Origin: Metridium senile
Lineage: Eukaryota > Cnidaria > Anthozoa > Actiniaria > Metridiidae
Length of the DNA stretch: 64,000 nt
Reading direction: 5' to 3'
Assembly: GCA_949775045.1 (NCBI GenBank)
Contig: OX459097.1
Coordinates: forward strand, 6,589,685 to 6,653,684
The notes under the pieces are model-generated. The model searched no databases. It had not been told where the DNA came from and saw nothing but the letters and a program-made list of their open reading frames with translations. The position numbers and the translations under genes were made by a program. Below, in pieces: positions 11,138 to 22,435 of the stretch; position 1 is the stretch's first letter; each line of letters begins with the position of its first letter.

Positions 11138-11359
11138 ATAAGATATACCTTCGGGGGCAGTTAAAGAAGTTACCGATTAGTAACCGAGTGACATACGATC
11201 GCTTTTAATACCAGATAGACTAACATCACGAGATTGAAATAGGAGCTAGAAATATGACGAAGGGTCAATGGAATAACAAAGTAAACAAATAAGCGACTGT
11301 TGGTAGCTATAAATACACGGAGATTACAAGCGAATACATACACGAACGATACTCTGCTG

Positions 11360-11590
11360 CCCATAAACACTGATTGTTGACAAACTGTAGTCGCCACTAA
11401 ATGACATTGGAATTTGTTTGTTGTTGCTTTTGACCAGCTCATGACTGCTTGTTTTGGTCGAGTTTTGATTCGTCAAAATGTGTATTTTTAATATGATATT
11501 ATATCTAAGGAAATAACTCATTGACATTTATGTAAGCTGTTCGACGTTCACGACGGGAAATAAAACCAGATCCGTTAATTGTCGTTTCAT
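11360..11590. repeat. Left part of dispersed repeat block P1
   Basis: From CACTGATTGTTGACAAACTG to GTTAATTGTCGTTT this matches 19582-19800. The first part (to CATGACTGCTTGTTTTGG) also occurs in every macrosatellite unit after 40762. P1 resumes at 15325 after a 3.7-kb insertion. Confidence 0.75.
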
Positions 11591-11675
11591 TTTTTTAGGC
11601 TGTCTGACTAGTTTAAAGTTATTTTAGACAGCCTCCACCCCTCTACTTAGGAATAACAAAGATAAATTAAATTTA

Positions 11676-14600
11676 ATATACAAATTAGGTAATACCTAAT
11701 AGCGGAGCTCCCAGTTTTTAAAGAAATTAAAAATCAATTTAAATTAATTTAAAAATTGTTCTAACAACATCAATATGTGCATGTAAATAGTTTTTGTGCA
11801 TGGGCCATGCCCAATCTAAACTGTAATTATTTTAGTTATGTAACCGCAAAAGAAAACTACAAAATCATAGATATAGGTGGAACGGACTTTTAATTTTATT
11901 TACTTTCTGAGCAAATAATAATCTGCGATATATATATTTTCGATAAAAATTCAAAAATCTTATTTATCACGCATACAACGTACTATATTTTTCAATAATT
12001 TTATGCTCAAATTATGAAAAAGGTATTTTGTGTGCATAATGAATTATTGACTAAAAATCCAACCCAAACCATTTATATTTTTAAAATATGAACCTAGAAA
12101 AAAAGTTCGATATCACTATAACGTTTCAAGAGAAACAAAATTAGGGGTATTCACGCGTTTTTGAAAGATATGAATTTTTAGATGTTACTTTTTGAGGTCA
12201 AATCGCACACAAATTCGTGACAGCGTGACTTTGTGTCACGACACGGCGTACATGGTAAGTTTGCGAACGGCAAGGTACCCTCAAGTTCGCTTCAAACTCA
12301 AGACAAAACGCTGAGAAAAATCAAGATTTTGAGCTTCATATTGACAAAAACGTTACTTGAGCAAGTACTTAATAGGATGGTAACTATGTATTAAAAGGGA
12401 AAAAGGGAATTCTAGAACATTTCTTTATAAAAAAAACCTTTTCATCGTATTAGAAAAGTATTCATTGCAAATCTTCAAAATTCAAACAAAACACAAACGA
12501 CCTGAAAGTTCTTTTGAAGTGGAATTAAAGACCTCAAGTATCAACCAACACAGGATCGATTTGAAAAGACAAGGATGTTAAAACAAGGTCAGTTTATTAT
12601 AAAATAGTTTGTGTAAAACATAATTTTGTTCTGTAAAAAACAGGCTCGTTTAGTAACCATATAATTGTCCATATAGACCAAAGCCAAAACTTAGCAGCCG
12701 CGCCTTTTTTCGCACGGAAATGAGGCTTATTATGCAAACAGAGAAAAAACATTCCGTCGCTAAGGACAAAACTACAACTTCATTGACAGCAATTTATGGT
12801 CGTTTTTCCACCTTTTTCTTCTGTAAAATACTAGAATTTTCAACTAAATTACCGCTTTCTACGTTATATTTATAATAGTTAGCCTTTTTTCAATTTTTAG
12901 TAGCATTTTATTTTGTTTTTGACCTTTACACTGCTCGACTTCACGCCCTTCTGCGATGAAATTATGGAGGAGAAAAGTGATTCAAAGTCAGGTAAATTGA
13001 TCTTTTTAACTAATTGAAAAAAGTTAGCCTTTTTTTAGCCATACATACGACTTCATACAAGTGTTTTAGTTAATTATCTATCATTTTGTTGGATATTTGT
13101 GTTCAAATCGACCTCGCTACGGCATCGAGATATGTTGATATTTTTGCCGTCAATCAGGTTACTAATCGCTTGCTAGCACTGTAAACCTTTAATTTCAATT
13201 GTTTATGCTTTTTCTTTTTAGAATTCTTTGACAACATCCTGTTTAATATTGTTTTACAGATGAAAGAAACAAATAAAACATTCCATGTACCTTTTTCGAC
13301 AGGGCTTCATTGCTCAAACTATGGTTATAAGAATGGCAGTTATTCGCTTTCTGGTCGAAGACCAATTTTTCACTTTAATATATTGAAGTCAATGCCAATT
13401 CTATGGACATCCTCCTGAATATGAATACGTTTTTTTCACTGCCGTTTCTCTCTACATTTCACAATGAACAAAATCAGCAAAATAGTTATCCATTTTTTAT
13501 TAAACTATCTCTCTTTTTTGCTCTAAGGTGGTTGTGATAGCTAATGGCAGCAAAAATGTTAACATATCTCGATGCCGTAGCGAGGTCGATTTGAACAAAA
13601 ATATCCAACAAAATGATAGATAATGAACTAAAAAACTTATATGAAGTCGTATGTATGGCTTAAAAAAGGCTAACTTTTTTCAATTAGTTATAAAGATCAA
13701 TTTACCTGACTTTGAATCACTTTTCTCCTCCATAATTTCATCGCAGAAGGGCGTGAAGTCGAGCAGTGTAAAGGTCAAAAACAAAATAAAATGCTACTAA
13801 AAATTGAAAAAAGGCTAACTATTGTAAAATATAACGTAGAAAGCGGTAATTTAGTTGAAAATTCTAGTATTTTACAAAAGAAAAAGGTGGAAAAACGACC
13901 ATAAAATGCTGTCAATGAAGTCGTAGTTTTGTCCTTAGCGACGGAATGTTTTTTCTCTGTTTGCATAATAAGCCTCATTTCCGTGCGAAAAAAGGCGCGG
14001 CTACTAAGTTTTGGCTTTGGTCTATTGCCAAATAAACAAAAGTTACTCAACCAATTTTGAAATATGTTTGTATTTTAATTCATCTTTAATGTTTTCCGTT
14101 TATGAGTTTGTAAAAAGTACGTTATGAATAAATCCCTTTTTGAATTGACATGCAAATGCCACGAAAAGTACAATCACAAATATCGTGTTAGTGTACGGTT
14201 TTTATCTCGAAAAGTAAATCAAAAGCTAGGAGATAAACCTTTCTCTTTTCTTTCTATAATAAAACATTAACAGAGAAAGGATTTTTCCTTTTTTGAAGCT
14301 TATTTATTTCAAGTTTTTAGGTGTTTTTTCACGCTCGTTATCAAACAATTTTTCTCTCAAAAAACTGACTTGAAAAAATAATTCGTTGAACTTACTTTAT
14401 CGGTGATTATTTTCCTGAGGTTTTCTTCTTCTCAATGACATCGATAATATTTTGACGAATACATGTATGTACTTGAATCAGTTTTGATGAATTAAACATG
14501 GGTCATAGTTAAACTGCCAAGCTTGAAAATCCATAAATAAACTGTGCTGAAGGAAGCATTTTGAAGATAGTTTTCATAACGAATAAAGTCGCTTCTTTTT

Positions 14601-15180
14601 CAAATCTTTTACGTTGCTGTATTCTTATTACGAAGTTGTATCCACAGACACGTGTTCTTGGCCTTTCATTATTTTCCTTTTCTTTAGTTAAATTTCCTCA
14701 TTTTTGTCTCCTTCAAGTTTATTTTCTTCTTTGGTACTAAGTCTTTATTCATCCAAGAAGCTACAGACACGTTTTCTTGGCCTTTCAGTCGTTTTCTTTT
14801 CTACTGTTAAATTTCTTCATTTTTGTATCCGGCCCAAGTTTATTTTCTTCTTCGGCCAAAACTATATTTGTTTTCTTCGATGTTCATCTTTCTCATCTTT
14901 CTCAATTGATATTTTAAATGTTGTATTTTGTTGTTGTTTGTTTGACTTTTTTTGTCGATAAAAAGAACAACCTGATTTCGATCGGGCTCTGCTATTCGCA
15001 TCACTTTCCCGCCGAAATGTAACAGCCAATCAGTATCGCGATGGGCACGGACGCCGTTGTACGGACGTGCGCGCCCGCGATCCTATGTGGTGTCCATGAA
15101 AAATCAACTCGATGGGTTACCATTTTTTCTTAATTATGGTGCTCCGCTTGCGCGGGCCTTCGGCCCGCGCGGAGCTCCGC
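11676..15180. mobile_element. TIR element, copy 1 (AGCGGAGCTCC ends)
   Basis: The left region carries AGCGGAGCTCCC (11701-11712) and the right end its inverse, GGAGCTCCGCT. Internal sequence matches the second copy at 16147-18712 (for example TTTTCCTGAGGTTTTCTTCT and GTTTGACTTTTTTTGTCGAT). The right end forms a GC-rich hairpin, GCGCGGGCC-TTC-GGCCCGCGC, at about 15150-15170. No transposase is visible, so it is non-autonomous. A different MITE (12676-14022) is nested inside. Confidence 0.7.
12676..14022. mobile_element. Nested MITE with about 475-bp inverted arms
   Basis: The arms 12676-13149 and 13547-14022 are inverted copies with few mismatches; the ends are GACCAAAGCCAAAACTTAG and its reverse complement. 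TA flanks both sides (12674-12675 and 14023-14024). The sister element at 17560-17580 has the empty site (GTCAATATTGC), confirming a clean TA insertion. The 400-bp centre shows no recognisable protein. Confidence 0.85.
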
Positions 15181-15324
15181 TATAATAAAATACAGATATA
15201 TGTAAATAACAATTAAGTTTTTCACTTTATTTTTGTCTCTATATGTAAATATTATATTTGTATTGTTATTTATATGTAATTATTGTTATAATGTGTGGGT
15301 GAAATAAAGATGGACTTGACTTTT

Positions 15325-16146
15325 GTAGCTAGAAGTGTTACTAGAAGAATCTAGAAAGAAAATCTACATAACGACTATTATATCGGTTTTCTTGCATGAT
15401 GAAACACTTGAAAGTTTTGAAATTGTATAATAGAAATAGTAAAACATTTAATCGTATTAACAAGTACTGTTGTAGTTAAATAACCTTACCAACCGTTTCA
15501 ATTCAATAAGTTTCGTTAACTTTTCACTATTGAATGTATTCCCTTACCTACCAAAGTTGCCCATGTTAATGTTTTTTCTATCATAAATACGTTTGTCTTT
15601 TTATCACAACAATCTTTCTATTAGTTGATTTATTATTCCTCAATTACTCTGGGTTCCTTTAGAAACATTTCAAACTGTTATAAATACAATACCCAGGTTG
15701 TGCTACTAATAGTGAAAGTGATTTTGATGATTTCGTCTCTTTTGTCGTGATTATTTCAAAAACCATATATCTTTACTTACCTTTAATGTCACATTTTGAC
15801 GCAGTCTTAATTGATCATCGGTTTTAGCAGTATTTTGTGGAGTTTTTTCACGAATATAACTTGTTCGAAGCAACAGCTTCCGCCTCGAATGAAGCGAACG
15901 CTTTAAAGTGAAAGTAGTGTTGGGCTTCCTTTGTAAAGGGCAACAGCGCTTTCCCAGACTTATAACAGAGTGGGCGGATGCACCACGAAAAGTGAAAAGT
16001 AAGAATGCTGTTCAATTTTAATTTGTCACTTTTGAAATTATATTAATTGATGTATATATTTGTATTATAGTAATCAGTAAATTAGATCCACTTTGTTGTC
16101 GGTGTTTTCAAACGCTGTAGAGGTTGTACTTGAAATATCTTGTTTA
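15325..16146. repeat. Block P1, second part
   Basis: From AGAAGTGTTACTAGAAGAATC to GAGGTTGTACTTGAAATATC this matches 19806-20650 and, at its end, 21428-21460. Short frames in it (around GAAGCAACAGCTTCCGCC) are not clearly coding. Confidence 0.75.
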
Positions 16147-18712
16147 ATATACAAATTAGGTAATACCTAATAGCGGAGCTCCCAGTTTAATTTTTTCTTA
16201 CAACATCAATATGTGCAAGTATATAGTTTTTGTGCACGGGTCATAAAAACTGTACGTGATGACGTAGGCGTATTTGATAGTATGTGAAAGAAATACTATT
16301 TCTTACTGTTCAAGGTTACTCAAGAAAAAAACGAGAAATATTAATCTGGGATATATACATATATATTCGACTATAAGTCAACTATATTTATCAAGATTTT
16401 TGCTAAAGATTATGAAATACGGTTCATGCAATATATATGTAACTTAAAGCTTGTTGACCGATATCTATATACAAACTTTTATAGCAGTAAACAAAACAAC
16501 AATCTACTCTGTTGATGTTTACGGTTCAATATAAATACTATAAATATGTCAATATAAATGTTGTAAATATGTAAAGCTTGTTGACTGATATCTATATACA
16601 AATTATTATAGCAGTAAACAAAACAACAATCTACTCTGTTGATGTTTACAGTTCAATATAAATGTTGTAAATATGTAAAGCTTGTTGACTGATATCTATA
16701 TACAAATTATTATAGCAGTAAACAAAACAACAATCTACTCTGTTGATGTTTACGGTTCAATATAAATACTATAAATATGTCAATATAAACGTTGTAAATA
16801 TGTAAAGCTTGTTGACTGATATCTATATACAAATTATTATAGCAGTAAACAAAACAACAATCTACTCTGTTGATGTTTACGGTTCAATATAAATGTTGTA
16901 AATATGTAAAGCTTGTTGACTGATATCTATATACAAACTTTTATAGCAGTAAACAAAACAACAATCTATGCCTATCATCGACACAAAGTTTTTTCATCAA
17001 AAAAGGATTTTAAAAACAAGTTTATAGATAAACTATCAATGGATATTACTTTTCTGTAAGTAGAAAATTGTAGTAAATGTAACTATGCTGTAATGGCCAT
17101 GTTGTCGTTTTAATTTTATGCGTTTTTTCAGTCTTTTCAAATCAAGGTGACAAGTTCTATTTTTGGCGCGTTTCAGCAATGCCAAGGCACCTTTTTGCTT
17201 CAAAAGCAAGACAAAACGCTGAGAAAAATCAAGATTTTGAGCTTCAAATTGACAAAAACATTATTTGAACTAGACCTTAATAGAATGGTAACTATGTATT
17301 AAAAGGAAAAAAGGAAATTTTAAAGCATTTCTTTGTAAAAAAAAACAACATTTTTATCGTATTAGATTTACTAAAAAGTAGTCATGGCAAATCTTCAAAA
17401 CAAAACAAAAAATTATTTATTCTACCAACACAAGATCGATTTGAAAAGACAAGGATTTTAAAACAAGGTATTTTATTATGAAAAACTTTGTGTAAAACAT
17501 CATTTTCGACTTTGAAGTAAGTTAAAAACTCCCAGATAAAGCTCGTTTAGTAAGCATAAAATAGTCAATATTGCTAAATAAACAGAAGTTATTCAACCAA
17601 TTTAAATTGTGTTTGTATTTCAATTTATCTTTGATGTTTTCTGTTTATGAGGTTTAAAAAGTACATAAATAAACACCTTTCAATCGACCAAAGTACAATT
17701 TACACATGCACAAACATCGTTTCGTGTACGGTTTTTATCTCAAAAAGTAAATAAAATGGAGATAAACCTTTTCTCTTTTCTTTCTATAATAAAACAGAGA
17801 ACGGATTTTTCCTTTTTGAGGCTTAATTATTGCAAGTTTTGAGGTGCTTTTTTTTTCACGCTCGGTATATCAAATTAAGACAGTTTTTTTTTTCTCTCAA
17901 AAACTTGAAACAAATAATAATCTTGAACTTACTTTATCGGTGATTATTTTCCTGAGGTTTTCTTCTCTTCAATGACATTGATCATATTTTGACGAATAAA
18001 TGTATGTACTTGAATTTTGATGGTTTAAACATTCTTCATAGTTCAACTGCCAAGCTTGAAAATCCTTCAATAAACTGTGCCGAGGGAAGATTTGAAGACA
18101 GTTTTCATAACAAACAAGGTCGCTTCTTTATCAATTTTTTTTTGAATTGCTGTAGTCTTTTAATATTCTTCCACGAAGGTATCCACAAATAGGTTTTCTT
18201 GATCTTTTGGAATCAGTCTTTTCTGCTTTTCTTTAGTATAATTTCTTCGTTTTTGTGTCCTTCGAGTTTATGTTCTTCTTCGGTCAAAACTCTCTTTGTT
18301 CTTCGAAGTTCATCTTTCTCCGTTGTTATTTTGTATTAATGTAAGTTCTGCTATTTTGTTGTTGTTTGTTTGACTTTTTTGTTCTTCGAAGTTCATCTTT
18401 CTCCATTGTTATTTTGTATTAATGTAAGCTCTGCTATTTTGTTGTTGTTTGTTTGACTTTTTTGTCGATAAATTAAAAGAACAACTTTGCTTTGTTGATC
18501 TAGCGCTATTTGGCGCGCGCGTCACTTTCGTTCCCGCCGAAATATAACAACCAATCAGCATCGCGATGGGCGCGGACGTCGGACGTCGGACGTCGGACGT
18601 ACGCTTGGGATTCCTGTGTGAAAACCATCGAAAATCGACTCGATGCATTACCATTTTTTCTTAAGTATGGTGCTCCGCTCGCGCGGGCCTTTGGCCCGCG
18701 CGGGAGCTCCGC
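16147..18712. mobile_element. TIR element, copy 2 (AGCGGAGCTCC ends)
   Basis: AGCGGAGCTCCC (16172-16183) is mirrored by GGGAGCTCCGCT at the right end. TA is present on both sides (16145-16146 and 18713-18714). The unoccupied paralogue at 21444-21480 reads through as CTCGTTTATAACAATTTAAA, which fixes the ends. The right end has the hairpin GCGCGGGCC-TTT-GGCCCGCGC (18681-18701). Near 18569-18602 a 7-bp motif (GGACGTC) repeats about four times. No transposase is visible. Confidence 0.75.
16446..16975. repeat. Minisatellite with alternating 127/103-bp units
   Basis: AAGCTTGTTGACTGATATC recurs near 16446, 16573, 16676, 16803 and 16906. Spacing alternates between about 127 and 103 bp because a block (TACTATAAATATGTCAATA) of about 24 bp is present in every other unit. 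It lies inside TIR element copy 2. Confidence 0.8.
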
Positions 18713-18714
18713 TA

Positions 18715-18960
18715 TAACAATTTAAATCTCTGCAAATGTTTAATTAACAATTATTGGCCGAAGTCGAGGTGAATATCGACAAATAATAACCGAGACAAAG
18801 TCGATATTCATCCAGCCTGAGGAAAATAATTGTTTTAGTATAAATACGCGCGTACAAAGGTGATAATTATTTCAAAAATAATTATTAATAAGTAAAAAAG
18901 AAAAAAACTGTTTTTTTTAATTATTTTTATACGCGCGAGAAACACTGTATTATAATATAG
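18715..18960. repeat. Block P1 tail with an inverted repeat
   Basis: The sequence matches 21464-21690. It contains inverted arms: GTGAATATCGAC before, and GTCGATATTCATC after, a short AATAATAACCGAGAC spacer. Both copies carry it, so it predates the block duplication. Confidence 0.65.
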
Positions 18961-19580
18961 TTTGATTCTAACATTATGACGTCATAATCGTAGCAATAAC
19001 GCCCAAAATCATCAAATTGAATTTTCCTGTCAAGTTTGATATAAAGACAAACTTAAAGTTTTTAAAATACGCCCTAATTAATGAGCGATTTTGAGGTCAT
19101 TTATGCCAAGCGTGCTCCTCTCAGCTCCTCTCCCCTCCCTTCCTGTCCCCTCCCCTAGTAAATAATTGAGGCATGTCATATATATGCATGATGCATGTGG
19201 TTGATTAATGTTATGAATCGGTTGAATAGTTCGGACCTCCATAAGTGTTTATATTTGAAATAACTTATGATGTCTACTTATTAAATTCTACAAAGCCCGA
19301 GCAGACACTATAGATAGATCTTTAGTTGGAAAAAATAAGAACAAGTACACCTTATACCATTAATAAATGAAGTCTTTTATTTTCAACTCAAACCAATTTT
19401 ACTACATAAAGTTGAATTCGAAAGTATAATTTTAATTAAAAGTTCCTTTCTTCGAAATTATATATAATATAAAAACATCGATGTTAATATCTTAACCGGC
19501 TTAAAGAGACTGAAATATAGACCTTGATAATAATTGAATCAATGCAGTGGTTTAATATAAAGTTTTAAAATATATCACAC
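18961..19580. other. Intergenic sequence, nothing recognised
   Basis: AT-rich with a short pyrimidine tract (CTCCTCTCCCCTCCC near 19125). No gene, terminal repeat or RNA was seen. Confidence 0.4.
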
Positions 19581-19581
19581 T

Positions 19582-20650
19582 GATTGTTGACAAACTGTAG
19601 TCACCACTAAATGACGTTGGAATTTGTTTGTTGTCGCTTTTGACAAACTCATTAATGCTTGTTTTGGTCGAGTTTTGATTCGTCAAAATGTGTATTTTTA
19701 ATATGATATTATGTCAAAGGAAATAACTCATTGACATGTATGTAAGCTGTTCGACGTTCACGACGGGAAATAAACCCAGATTCGTTAATTGTCGTTTTAT
19801 TTTGTAGATAGAAGTGTTATTAGAAGAATCTAGAAAGAAAATCTAAATAACGACTATTACATCGGTTTTCTTGCATGATGAAACACTTCAAAGTTTTAAA
19901 ATTGTATAATAGAAATAGTAAAACATTTAATCGTATTAACAAGTACTGTTGTAGTTAAATAACCTCGTGACTGTAGTTATAGAACAACTAATATGATATA
20001 ATCATCACCCGTTACGATCCGTTTCAATTCAATAAGTTTCGTTAACTTTTCACTATCGAATGTATTCCCTTACCTACCAAAGTTGCCCATGTTAATGTTT
20101 TTTCTATCATAAATACGTTTGTCTTTTTATCACAACAATCTTTCTATTAGTTGATTTATTATTCCTCAATTACTCTGGGTTCCTTTAGAAACATTTCAAA
20201 CTGTTATAAATACAATACCCAGGTTGTGCTACTAATAGTGAAAGTGATTTTGATGATTTCGTCTCTTTTGTCGTGATTATTTCAAAAGCTATATATCTTT
20301 ACTTACCTTTAATGTCACATTTTGACGCAGTCTTAATTGATCATCGGTTTTAGCAGTATTTTGTGGAGTTTTTTCACGAATAGAACTTGTTCGAAGCAAC
20401 AGCTTCCGCCTCGAATGAAGCGACGCTTTAAAGTGAAAGTAATGTTGGGCTTCCTTTGTAAAAGGAAACCGCGCTTTCCCAGACTTCGAACACAGTGGGC
20501 GGATGCACCGCGAAAAGTGAAAAGTAAGAATGCTATTCAATTTTAATTTGTCACTTTTGAAATTATATTAATTGATGTATATATTTGTATTGCAGTAATC
20601 AATAAAGTAGATCCACTTTGTTGTCGGACTTTCAAACGCTGCAGAGGTTG
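19582..20650. repeat. Dispersed repeat block P2
   Basis: This is a paralogue of 11360-11590 plus 15325-16146, without the 3.7-kb composite insertion. It therefore serves as the empty-site reference for that insertion. P2 continues at 21428 after another insertion. Confidence 0.75.
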
Positions 20651-21427
20651 AAGAAATTGACTCAGTGTTTCTATATTTTCCCCTCTTTCTGCATAAAAAC
20701 CAATCGATACATTGTTGGATCAAAATCAAACAATGTAAAAACATTTCGATGTTTTATTTTCAATGCTTCATTTATACATCAACTTTTACCAATAACAAAT
20801 CTAAACCTTTCTGAAGAAAATAACGAGGGGGGGGGGGGGGGGGATTCTCCCTTAGTCCAAGTGGTAGGGGTTATCGGCGTACCTTTTAGGGTTAAAATAT
20901 TTCCTGTGCGTACCTTCCATTTAGGGTCCATTTAGAGTTTTGACTCAAAAATCAGTTGTAAGGGTCCCTTTACTCTGCTTTGTTTTTATCTGTGCGTACC
21001 TTTTAGGGGTGGACCATTTAACTTTTGAGGGGGGGGGGGGGGTGGACGATTTTCAAAAAAAAATTTCCTGCACGGCCCGAAGGGCCGAAAAAAAAAATCC
21101 TGCAAGCCAAAATTTTCACTGAATGCCACTGAAATCTTTGCTCTTCTATAAAATAAATTGCGTGCACATGCCAGCGGGCTAAAAAAAATTTCCTGCACGG
21201 ACAAAATCATCCACCCCCCCCTCAAAAGTTAAATGGTCCACCCCTGAGGGGTAATTTTCAAAATCTCCGCCGATCACCCCTACCACTTGGACAAAGGGAG
21301 TACCCCTCCCCCTCCCCCGGGTGATTAGTATTATATAGTTCTAAATACCAATTTGCGTGTATGCATTACAGCCATTTAACTATAGCCACATGCAGTCTTG
21401 GACTGTTTTTAATTATAGTAGAGAGAG
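20651..21427. mobile_element. 777-bp insertion in block P2 with 16-bp target duplication
   Basis: AACGCTGCAGAGGTTG (20635-20650) and AACGCTGTAGAGGTTG (21428-21443) bracket the insertion and differ by one base; P1 has this block once. Inside, GTCCAAGTGGTAGGGG (about 20857) is inverted near 21280. A second inverted pair, AGGGGTGGACCATTTAAC (21005) and its complement ending at 21245, is nested in it. Runs of 17 G (20827-20843) and 14 G (21029-21042) occur. Confidence 0.7.
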
Positions 21428-21690
21428 AACGCTGTAGAGGTTGTACTTGAAATATCTCGTTTATAACAATTTAAATCTCTATAAATGTTTAATTAACAAT
21501 TATTCGCCAAAGTCGAGGTGAATATCGACAAATAATAACCGAGACAAAGTAGATATTCATCGAGCCTGAGGAGAATAATTGTTTTAGTATAAATACACGC
21601 GTACAAAGGTGATAATTATTTCAAAAAGTAATAAGTAAAAAAGAAAAAAACTGTTTATTTATTATTTTATAAAAGCGCGAGATACACTGC
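21428..21690. repeat. Block P2 tail (empty site for the 16147 element)
   Basis: It reads from AACGCTGTAGAGGTTG through CTCGTTTATAACAATTT into the same inverted-repeat tail found at 18715-18960. Confidence 0.75.
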
Positions 21691-22106
21691 ATAAGCCACT
21701 AACGAATAAATAGTCTAAGTTCACGAACCAATGAGCGCGCGCGATTTTCTATAATCACCTGTGTATTTATACTACATGTATTTGGAATCTTTTGAAAATA
21801 TGTTATTTCTTTCTCTGTTTTCAAAAAACTCATCACATGACAAATCTACATTGTTTACCCACATCCATAATTAGCTGAGAATCCAGTTTAGTAGGATAGG
21901 TAGACTGGATCCTATACTTTTATGTCATTATTTCATGATCAGAAAGTCCATAGTTCATATATCCACAAGACAATGATGAGTTAGAATTAAAATCACTTTC
22001 TTGAAAATACTTTTTTACAGTGAGAACACTCGAACCGTAAACCCACATACCTTGAGTGAATACATTAGAAATAAGATATCAATAGAAATGGGACATTAGA
22101 CGTTAT
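21691..22106. other. Intergenic sequence, nothing recognised
   Basis: No gene or clear repeat was seen. A lone terminal repeat, GACCGCTTAATAGAGGTACC, follows at 22107-22130 and matches the MITE ends at 22241-22415. Confidence 0.4.
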
Positions 22107-22130
22107 GACCGCTTAATAGAGGTACCACTG

Positions 22131-22240
22131 TAAATTTTATCAAACGCTGTAATACTAATACTAACAAACAAGACAGTGATTGTATATTTTCGATAATCTT
22201 GACTACTGAATACAACTTGGACTGACAATATCAGAACTGC
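22131..22240. repeat. Relic of the TPR-CHAT 3' flank of copy 2
   Basis: TTCGATAATCTTG and GACTGACAATATCAGAACT match the 3' flanks of copies 3 and 4 (33720 and 47690-47760). It shows that the downstream region of copy 2 survives on the far side of the MITE even though the end of the gene is gone. Confidence 0.65.
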
Positions 22241-22415
22241 AGTGGTACCTCTATTAAGCGGTCACCCTCGGGACTTTCCAAAGTGGCCGCTTAATAGAGG
22301 TTGGCTGGTGAATAGAGGTATAGAACAAGTATAGGAATAGTTTTCGGACTTTTTTTTGTGGCCGCCTAATAGGGGGTGACCGCTTAATAAGTGACCGCTT
22401 AATAGAGGTACCACT
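22241..22415. mobile_element. MITE with AGTGGTACCTCTATTAAGCG termini
   Basis: AGTGGTACCTCTATTAAGCG at 22241 is inverted at the right end (22394-22415), with extra copies of the GACCGCTTAATA motif inside. Such ends are common on Tc1/mariner-type elements in animals. It sits where the CHAT domain of copy 2 stops. Confidence 0.75.
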
Positions 22416-22435
22416 CTATTTTATTAGTATTAATG

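Larger units (their letters stand above)
11591..15324. mobile_element. Composite insertion in block P1: retroposon tail with a TIR element inside
   Basis: The paralogous block at about 19800 reads straight from GTTAATTGTCGTTTTAT into GTAGATAGAAGTGTTA, so 11591-15324 is inserted sequence. Its outer parts (11591-11675 and 15181-15324) look like the 3' end of a retroposon, ending AATAAAGATGGACTTGACTT; a small hairpin (AGGCTGTCTGA with AGACAGCCT) lies near 11598. The element at 11676-15180 sits within it. Confidence 0.6.
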
